Assembly (NCBI GenBank): GCA_013396655.1
Contig: WBMV01001031.1
Coordinates: 635,053 to 699,052 of the forward strand
From: Campylorhamphus procurvoides
Taxonomy: Eukaryota > Chordata > Aves > Passeriformes > Dendrocolaptidae
DNA length: 64,000 nt
Direction: 5' to 3'
Both the position numbers and the translations under genes were made by a program. Of the stretch, positions 57,073-64,000 are shown piece after piece. A model generated the notes under the pieces. It was not told where the DNA came from and made no database searches. It saw only the letters and a list, made by a program, of their open reading frames with translations. Within the stretch, counting starts at the first letter, position 1. Each line of letters opens with the position of its first letter.

Positions 57073-57871
57073 AAAGAGTCTTTCCACTCAGGGCTTTTGT
57101 GGCTTCAACACAGACCCGACCTTGTGGCAGGAAAGGTGTTGCAGAGGGAATTTGGAGAGGCAGAGGGGGGGTGTTTGTTGCAGACACAGTGATATTTGAT
57201 GTTTTAACGTGAATCCTGCTGTAGTTTCCTGGTAAGTGAGTACAGAACATCTCAGTCATGATTAACCTTATCATTAAAATCCCCTGACTAATTGGCTCAA
57301 GTGAAGGCATCTCCACCCCAGCTGTGCTGGCCACAAGTCTGGCCGTGCCCATCTCTCAGCCCCAGCCCCTTGTGGGGACAGGCCACCCCAATGTCCCTCC
57401 CTCCTGCCAGCTCTGGCCCCTGATGTGCAGAGCAGGAGGGACACGGGGCCACTTGGCTGGTGACCCCCAGCACTTTGGCAGGGACAGGGGTGCCCATCCT
57501 GTCCCCTTCACGTGCTCCAAAGCACCTGGCAGTGCCCACACACTTCTTTATTCCAATATTCCTCCGTTATTAATTTGTAGTTCCCTGCCAGGAGCTCCAC
57601 ATGCCATCCCAACAAAGATCATTTTGGAGAACAGAAAGCTCATCCCTCACTCAACAGATTTGCAGCAATTAAATCTCTTACCACTGACATTTATTTTATA
57701 TTTCCTACCTGAGGAAATGACTTTTTTGACCAAAGGAGCACCCGCTGTCTTCTCAGATGGCCCTGGAATGGAAGGGAGAACATATTGTTTAACTCATAAA
57801 GCAACATAATATGTATTCATTCTTTAGTGAGAGGTTGCATTTCCCAGCACCCAGGTCCCCATCTCTCTGGG

Positions 57872-57930
57872 ATGTGTCCAGGTGGGTTTGAGCATCTCCA
57901 AGGATGGAGACCCTGCAGCCTCTCCGTGTC
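57872..57930 (-). mobile_element. CR1 remnant
   Basis: TGTGTCCAGGTGGGTTTGAG, ATCTCCAAGGATGGAGACCC and GCAGCCTCTCCG match a CR1 interior segment (antisense) by memory of the consensus. Short and old. Confidence 0.6.
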
Positions 57931-58300
57931 CATCCCTGGGTTTGTGAGCTGAAGAGCCTTAAAGAACTCACAGGGGGCTCCAAGGACTGAGTGGATTCAC
58001 CCTCAACAGCGAACTGTGGGATGTGTCATCACCCCACAACCTCCCACCCCACATCAGCTCCATTCCTAAAAGACTACAAGTCTCCAGGGGTTTTTAATGG
58101 TGGTAAAATCCTGACATTTCTGTGCCTGCACCCCCCCCTTGTCCAGTCCCTAGAACCAGGCTCTGCCTTTCCAACCCAAACTAAACCAAGATGTGACAAG
58201 AATTCATTTCCAGAGCACAGCTCCCAAATCTCCTGTCCTCCATTCACCCCTTTCCCATGATCACCACTGAACATTTCATCAGTGCCCAGGCTCTGATGTT

Positions 58301-58329
58301 CCTTTCTTTCTTTCTTTTTTTTTTTTTTA
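58301..58329. repeat. (TTTC)n and poly(T) tract
   Basis: CTTTCTTTCTTTC followed by about 17 T. Confidence 0.88.
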
Positions 58330-58825
58330 AAGTATAAATCATTCCCTCTGTACTTCCACAACTCAGAAATAACAGGAACCATATGCTGGTTTCTGGTTCT
58401 CCCTTCAATTTTCAAATTACTTCTAAATTGTGACCTTGACTACCAAGATTTTGCCTAAAGCAAGGTTTTATTGCCATGTTATCAACTCCAGAAAATAAAC
58501 CCCTCACATTATAAAAGGAAACAGACCTTTAATTAACTGTAATGGTAGTTCTGGGGACCATTATCACACATTTTAGCTACACTAAAAAGCTTTTAAGGGA
58601 GTTGACAGCAAGTTCAGCCCTTGTTTCTCCCTCCTTCCCAGCACCCAGGCTGGAGGAAGGAGGAAAGCTCTGAGCTCCCTCTGTAAAAGAACAATGTGGA
58701 ACATCTCAGCCCCTTGAGCAGTTGCAGGAGTGCTGTGCTGGAGCCACCTGAGCAGATCATTTGGGCAGTGGGACTTTTTCCCCACTGGTTTTTGGCTTTT
58801 TAAACTCCCTCCCCCACAGCAGGAT

Positions 58826-58872
58826 GGGGAAGGGATCACTGCAGGCCACTCAGTCCAACCCAATTCCTGCAT
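58826..58872 (-). mobile_element. Possible CR1 remnant
   Basis: GGGGAAGGGATCACTGCAGG then CCACTCAGTCCAACCC resembles the antisense CR1 opening. Too short to be certain. Confidence 0.4.
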
Positions 58873-59129
58873 TTCACAACAGAAATTGTCTCAAAGTACT
58901 TCCTGCAGAGAATAACAGCTTTTATCCACTTTAACAATAAAAAAAAAAGAAAAATCCAATCATTATTTGTTTTGCTTATATCCAACTGCATCCCTGGGCT
59001 CTGGGTACCACCCCACCTCTTCCCACCTGCATTGTTCCTCCAGGCATTGTTCAGCAGAGGTTAAACCACCAAAACACAGGAAAACCCAAATTTGCCCCCG
59101 ATGGCAAAGCCTTTTCTGAGTTTCCTATT

Positions 59130-59470
59130 CTATCATCAAGATGGTTAATATGCAAATTAGAACTCGTGCCAAAGCTTTTGCAGCTCCAATTCCATGGCAG
59201 GAAATGTATTTCCATGCTGAACCCAACTGGTGGGACGGGAATTGCAGCTCAGTCTCAGCATTTAATTGGACACAGTAAATTTAATGAATAAAAAGGACTA
59301 AAAAGGCATCACAACAGCCACATTTAGCACATAAAAATTAGCATCCTGTGGAAAGAGAAACTGCTGGGAAGGGCTCTGCTAATGGAAAAATGCTCACAAA
59401 TGAGCCAATGGAACAGCACAGGCCAAAGGAGACATCAAGGAACATAAAACAAGCGTTTAGCTTTGTGTCT
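59130..59470. promoter_or_regulatory. Candidate element with POU octamer
   Basis: GGTTAATATGCAAATTAG contains an exact ATGCAAAT (59150-59157) overlapping AATTAG. Downstream come ATTTAATTGGACAC, AAATTTAATGAAT and AAAAATTAGC. Repeat-free; function inferred. Confidence 0.28.
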
Positions 59471-60003
59471 CATTATCTGCACTGAGGATAAAGCAGGAAT
59501 ATTTGCAGACACGAGGGAACTGAACCTTCCTTTGGAGAGCCCATATTCTCCAGGGTTATGAACTGGGCCCCCTCTGGAGCCACATCATCTGCAGACTCAT
59601 CCTGGGGTCTCATAAGGACCCCCAGGTATGGGGGGACCAGCCTGGGGGACCCCCCTGCCCTGCTCCAAGGACTCCAAGGACTGCACCTTCTTGGGGCCAT
59701 TTTTCCACAGGCTGATGCATAATTGAAAACAGAAATATTTAATGGCCAAACCCATTAAATCTGATTTTCGTCCAAACTAATTTCTTCTGGCCCACAGGTG
59801 AGCAGTTCTTCATTAAGAAATAATAGGAAAAGACCAAGAGACAGAGAATAAAATCTGGTCTTCTCTTTCTGACATTTTCCTGGCTCCTTCATCACAGGAG
59901 GAGGACCCTGAGATTCCTCTCTTCATCAAGATTTTGGACTCCCAAGGTATGGTCAGATCTTCCAGGGAGTGAATTCTGGCTGAGATTGATTCAAAATTAT
60001 TGA

Positions 60004-60066
60004 TGCCCCATCCCTGGAAGTGTCCAAGGCCAGGTTGGACAGGGCTTGGAACAGCCTGGGCTAGTG
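60004..60066 (+). mobile_element. CR1 fragment, type A interior
   Basis: ATGCCCCATCCCTGGAAGTG, TCCAAGGCCAGGTTGGAC and AGGGCTTGGAACAGCCTGGG. Lost on both sides. Confidence 0.88.
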
Positions 60067-60958
60067 GTTTGCCCAGGTTGCCCCATGCCAAGTTATAATT
60101 ATTACTAGGGTACTTTTCCAATCAACTGATCAAATAATTTCCCCAATAATTCCAGTTGCTGAAGGGATTTGGGCCTGAATTGCCTTGGTGGTCCCAGATG
60201 CCACAGCCCTGTTCTTTGCCACACGACAGGACACAGGTAATGAGACCCTCACCTTTCAGGGTTGATCTCTCTCTTATTGCTGCCAGCAGAGGAAGAAATA
60301 TCAGCCACAATTTATTTTCTTAATCTGCATCAAACCCTTCCAAAACAGAAAGAAAGAAATTAGATTTTGAGCACTCCGAGCTCGCTCCGATGTCGATAAG
60401 GAGCCAACCCCTGCTAGTCTGGAAATGAATGTTTTCATTCTCCAGCAACCCCAGCACCTCGGCTGGGAAAAATACCAGCTGCATTAATATAAAAACACAG
60501 CATTTGACCAGAAGGAAAGCATTTCAATATTCTGCAGGGAAGCCTCTCAAAGGGCACGCTGTGATAAAATATAGATATGGTTAAAAAGGAGTTGTGCTTG
60601 AATGTGTTAACCAGGAACAGGCAAATCAATAGCAGCAATTGGAGTTTGCAACCAGCAGGAAAGCCCAGGCTGGGGAACATTCCGGATGCAGCACTTGGTG
60701 CTCCTGGAGCTTCATTAGGGGCTCGTGAGTGCTGGGTTTGAGGGGATAAAAAAGAGAGAATTCCAAATGGATGCTGAGAATCCAGAGCTGTGCTGGCTCT
60801 TTGATCAGCCTCTCCTAACCCAAAGCAGCTCAACAACATTTTTGAAGGTAAACACCACGCCAGACCACAAACATTTATATTTGTTATCTTTGTAACTTCA
60901 TGCCACCTCATTTTACCACTGTTCATAACTGCACATGTAAAGATACTACTTTTCATAT
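60067..60958. other. Unique non-coding DNA
   Basis: CpG-retaining stretch near 60375-60395 (CTCCGAGCTCGCTCCGATG). A 173-codon minus frame (60435-60956) is among the longest frames free of repeats, but it has no recognisable domain and such a length is expected by chance in 64 kb. Confidence 0.45.
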
Positions 60959-61010
60959 TGTGGACTCAATGATCTTACAGGTTTTTCCCAACCTAAACCA
61001 TTCTGTGATC
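60959..61010 (+). mobile_element. CR1 3' tail only, type C
   Basis: TGTGGACTCAATGATCTTAC, GGTTTTTCCCAACCTAAACC and ATTCTGTGATCC: about 52 bp. Confidence 0.88.
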
Positions 61011-61016
61011 CCCTGT

Positions 61017-61035
61017 TTTTATTATTATTATTTTT
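61017..61035. repeat. (ATT)n microsatellite
   Basis: Short ATT run flanked by T-runs, directly after a CR1 tail. Confidence 0.8.
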
Positions 61036-61223
61036 AACCAGTTAAAGAGTTTATAAATATTTTTCTTTTCGATTCAGAGCAGCAAAACATTTTTATCCTG
61101 AGTATATTTCAGGTATTCTGTTGCAACAAGAAATTATCAGCTGCTTTCCATCTTTTTGAGCCCTGTCCCTTAAAGCAAAGGGATGTCCTTCCTGGGAACC
61201 ACTGGCTGTCCTCCTGCTGCATG

Positions 61224-61360
61224 GAATCATGGAACTGCAGAATGGGCTGGGCTGGAAGGACCTCAAATCCCACCCAGTGCCACCCCTGCCATGGGCAGGG
61301 ACACCTCCCACCAGCCCAGGGTGCTCCAAGCCCCGTCCAACCCGGCCTGGGACACTCCCA
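61224..61360 (-). mobile_element. CR1 fragment, type A 3' end
   Basis: GAATCATGGAACTGCAGAATG, GGCTGGAAGGACCTC, the TGCCATGGGCA box, and CCGTCCAACCCGGCCTGGG. Confidence 0.94.
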
Positions 61361-62851
61361 GTTGCTCTGGGTGACAATGAAAGCACCAAGGATGAATTTA
61401 CAAAGCGAGAGCCCCCAGCTCTCTCCGGCTTCTCCTGCAGCATCGCTCAGCAGAGCTCTTTGTTGCACAATCCTGCCACTACCCACAGCCCTATGAATCA
61501 AACATAATGAGCTTTATTCTGAAATGAAACAGGTGCTTTTCACTTTATTGCTTCCTGGCCTCCCCTGCTATGGAATCTGACACGGGAGAAGTTTGATTTA
61601 TTCTGTGCTCAGGAATTATTCCCCTACAATAAGCACCAGTGCAGAGTGCTCTGTTGGAGGCTCTGTTACCATCCAGGCTCCTCAGCATCTGCCTGATCAA
61701 CGCATCCAGGCCCTGGAGAGATAAATAATTGATAGGAAACGACTCATTTTTCATCTTCACAGCTTCTTAAAATCCTTTTTTAAGGTACATCAGAGCATTC
61801 CTAGGATGGCACAGTGCTAAAAGGAGGCAAGTTTTGTTCAGGCAACTCAGTAATCAGCAAAAAAATGGCAAAAAAAATGGAGCACAGTGGATGTTTGATG
61901 GGTGCTTAGCAACATGGCTAAAGCTGCTGCTGCTTATCATCATCCTTATTATTGTTATTATATTTTTCAGAATTACTGTGGACATTAAAAAAGCAGGAAA
62001 TCGAGTATTAGGTCTATTTGCCCAATGAGGAAATTACTTGCAAAGCCCTTTATTGAGGGCAAATACTGTCAAGCAGAGCACAGCATGAGTACCAAGACAT
62101 ACAAGGGATGCAGCAAGAGCAGGTGTTGTGGTTTGGGGGCAAAATTGAGGTTCTGGAAGACACTCAAAAACATGGAAAATTGAAAAAAAATCAAAAAATG
62201 GTACAGTTTTCTTTTCCTGATTTTCTATTCCCTTTTCTCCTTTGATGTTCTCATCTCTGGTTAGTAAGTCTCAGGGAAAATATAAAATTAAATAAAAGCG
62301 AAAAGGAACAGCAAAGCACCAAACACACCCCCATTCCCCCAATGGAGAAAATAAATGAAAAAATATTAAGAAGAAAAGCAATGAAAAGTAAGTTAGAAAG
62401 GTAAAAGAAGAGGTGAGAGAATAGGTGAGAGGAGATCATGGGGGAGAGAAACAGAAAGCAGGGGCTGATCAGGGGTAGTTTTAAGAAGAACAAGAAGAGC
62501 AGTGCTGTACAAAGGATCAACCAGACTCTGGCACTTCAGATCAGCCTCCCCTTCAGAGAGACTTCAGAAACCCTGCCATTAGCAATTCACTGTGTGCTCT
62601 GCAGGCAAGTTAATTACAGCCCCAGCTCCCCAGCAAGGGCTCGCTGCTGGCCTTGGCAGGGGCTGCCCTGCTCCCACCGCCCTTCTCGGAGCATCCTGCA
62701 CAGGAGGGACTCACCCCACACCCACAGCAGCCTCCTGTGCCCTGGCACAGCACAGCATCCAGCTCAGGCTCTGGCTTCCTCTCTGTCAGATGGAAGAGGT
62801 TTATCCTAGGAAGGTGGTAACATCTAACTGGGGGGAAAGGGCAGCTGTGTC
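61361..62851. other. Unique non-coding DNA
   Basis: Candidate element 61490-61780 and an A-rich patch 62270-62430. The hydrophobic frame at 61834-62028 is driven by an ATT/ATC-rich patch. No gene recognised. Confidence 0.5.
61490..61780. promoter_or_regulatory. Candidate conserved non-coding element
   Basis: Unique, mixed-composition DNA with ACACGGGAG, GAACGA-like ACGACTC and ATCAACGCATCC CpGs, plus AAATAATTGATAGG. Inferred from composition only. Confidence 0.25.
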
Positions 62852-63020
62852 ACCAAAATCACAGACTCACCCACTGGGGCAGGGTGGAGGGGACCAGGGA
62901 GTGACCCAGCCCAACCTCCTGCCCTGGCTGGGTCATCCCAGAGTGTGTCCCCCAGGGCTGTGTCCAGAGGGCTTTTGGATTTCTCCAGGGAAGGAGATTC
63001 CCCAAGATCCTGGGGCAGTC
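62852..63020 (-). mobile_element. Old CR1 fragment
   Basis: ACCAAAATCACAGACTCACC, AGCCCAACCTCCTGCCC, GGGCTGTGTCCAGAGGGC and TTTCTCCAGGGAAGGAGATTC follow the antisense CR1 order but are heavily diverged. Confidence 0.78.
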
Positions 63021-63770
63021 TGGCTCCTTCGGTGATAATTAATAGCCATGATTTGAATCTCACCTTTCCATCCCAACACACACCTTGCCAATTAGCCTGA
63101 TCTGATCCACCTTGGGCATCACAATTCCTCGGCAACCTCCTCCTGTTTCTCTGGTCATTCTGCTCCCATTTCAGTGTTTTCCCCAAGTTCTTCCTGCTGC
63201 TGGGAGGCACATCAAGGGCTGCTGGAGAGCCCCAGATCTCAAGCTGACAGGAGGAATATTGCCTCTGGATTGCTGCTTTGAGTTGCTGCTCCTCTGACAC
63301 ATCCCCACAACACCACTCAGAGCTCTCAGCTCTCTCCAAGAACTCCCAGCCCAGCAGGTATTCCCTGCACAGACATTTCTCTCTGCTCTGTGCTGGGTGT
63401 TTCTGAGCAGAATGGATGCAGAAGGGTCAGATCCCTCCTGCCTGGCCCTGGTTGCAGCCACACTCTCCTCCCACAGCCCTTCCAGAGCTCCCTGGTGAGG
63501 AGGAGGATGAGGATGCACAGACAGGTGAGGACGTTGTTTCTTATGACTCTGCCCTTCTCCTCCCAGATCATTAAGATGCCTCGTCCCTGAAGCCCTGGAG
63601 ATCTTCAGCAGCCTCCAAGGAAGGCCCTGAGAGCAGAAATAAATGAGCAACACCCAAAGCCTCCGAACTCATCACTAGAGGATTCTCCCATCATTCACCT
63701 GGCACTCAATTCCTTCACTTACCTTTCCCAAAACTTCAGGAAGTCCATCAGGATTGACTTCTCCCTGGAA
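63021..63770. other. Unique non-coding spacer
   Basis: Nothing recognised. Overlapping frames on both strands look like chance. Confidence 0.5.
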
Positions 63771-63912
63771 AGGGTGGTCTGGCCTTGGCAGGGGCTGCCC
63801 AGGGAGGGTTGGAGTGCCCAGCCCTGGAGATGCCCAAGGCAGGACTGGCCATGGCACTCAGAGCTCTGGGCTGGGGGACAAGGTGGGCATCGGGCACAGG
63901 GTGGGCTCCGTG
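63771..63912 (+). mobile_element. CR1 LINE fragment, type D, 3' tail missing
   Basis: GGCAGGGGCTGCCCAGGG, GGGTTGGAGTGCCCAGCCC, GGCAGGACTGGCCATGGC and GGTGGGCATCGGGCACAGGG. It differs by about two bases from the 26747 copy over their shared core. The normal CAGAGGGATTCTGTGA-like end is not present after GGGCTCCGTGG. Confidence 0.93.
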
Positions 63913-64000
63913 GTCTTGGGGGGTTTATATCAGGAATTCGGTGTAAATGCCCACAGATGTCAGGAATTCTGGCAATTCCCGGTGCCACTTTCCCTCAACA
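63913..64000. other. Right window edge
   Basis: Unrecognised sequence, cut by the window end. Confidence 0.4.

Larger units (their letters stand above)
55213..57871. other. Unique DNA with A-rich block
   Basis: Contains an A22 run (56668-56689) and a CAAAA-rich block (56911-57072). The lysine/asparagine-rich frame there is a product of the simple repeat. No gene recognised. Confidence 0.5.
57931..60003. other. Unique non-coding DNA
   Basis: Contains a TTTC/poly(T) tract (58301-58329), a possible tiny CR1 remnant (58826-58872) and the candidate element 59130-59470. Confidence 0.5.

Noticed and set aside
56874..57212. Lysine/asparagine-rich frame resembling a basic nuclear protein
   Set aside because: Translation of the CAAAA low-complexity block.
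61834..62028. Small frame with a hydrophobic segment that looks like a membrane microprotein
   Set aside because: The hydrophobic run comes from an ATT/ATC-rich simple patch. No start context, homologue or second supporting feature.
62100..62440. Possible LTR or retrocopy beginning near GTGTTGTGGTTTGGGG with an A-rich tail
   Set aside because: No second LTR, primer-binding site or recognisable coding sequence; insufficient to call.
1..64000. Prokaryotic-style systems (operons, CRISPR arrays, phage, toxin-antitoxin)
   Set aside because: No ribosome-binding-site-led gene arrays, no spaced direct repeats of CRISPR type, and the repeat content is avian.
1..64000. Endogenous retrovirus or full-length CR1 with reverse transcriptase
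   Set aside because: No polymerase, integrase or capsid-like frame, no paired LTRs, and no CR1 copy extends far enough upstream to include the reverse-transcriptase domain.

Overview
This is vertebrate nuclear DNA, almost certainly from a bird and probably a songbird. The main evidence is the dispersed repeat content. About fifty fragments of CR1, the dominant avian non-LTR retrotransposon, lie on both strands. Most keep the family's 3' end, which closes on short ATTCTGTG/ATTCTATG-type octamers rather than poly(A). No primate- or rodent-type Alu, B1 or L1 is visible, CpG is sparse, and there is no bacterial-style gene packing. The songbird assignment is an inference from the dominant CR1 3' end (type A below), which resembles passerine copies I know.

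I find no protein-coding gene, exon, tRNA, rRNA, known microRNA, CpG-island promoter, CRISPR array or operon that I can support. The longest open frames are antisense or sense readings of CR1 3' ends, which have few stops because they are GC-rich, or chance frames of a size expected in 64 kb. The window is best read as intergenic or intronic DNA of an unidentified locus.

The CR1 copies fall into four groups by 3' end. Type A carries a TGCCATGGGCA box and a CCTTCCAACCCAAACC end. Type B ends in CCTTCCAGCTCA. Type C ends in TTTTCCAACCTTAATG. Type D carries GTGGGCATCGGGCACAGGG. My hand tally gives roughly 10 kb of CR1, about 15% of the window. All copies are 5'-truncated and none reaches a reverse-transcriptase domain, so none is autonomous. 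Type A copies, and three type D copies, resemble each other closely, pointing to recent activity. Element strand is '+' when the CR1 3' end points right.

Layout. 1-14 kb: sparse CR1 between AT-rich unique blocks, with possible regulatory islands near 3.6, 5.1, 9.5, 13.1 and 13.8 kb. 14.0-14.25 kb: a homogeneous 52-bp minisatellite. 14.4-24.8 kb: dense CR1. 25-36 kb: mixed, with a purine tract, a candidate element near 27.6 kb and an inverted CR1 pair at 35.5-35.9 kb. 36-42 kb: the most enhancer-like unique DNA (36.6, 38.4, 39.2 and 42.2 kb). 42-55 kb: more CR1, including two copies lacking their 3' ends. 55-64 kb: an A-rich block at 56.7-57.1 kb, further unique islands near 59.3, 60.6 and 61.6 kb, and a type D CR1 close to the right edge.

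The candidate regulatory blocks rest only on composition and motif content. Cross-species alignment is needed to confirm any of them.
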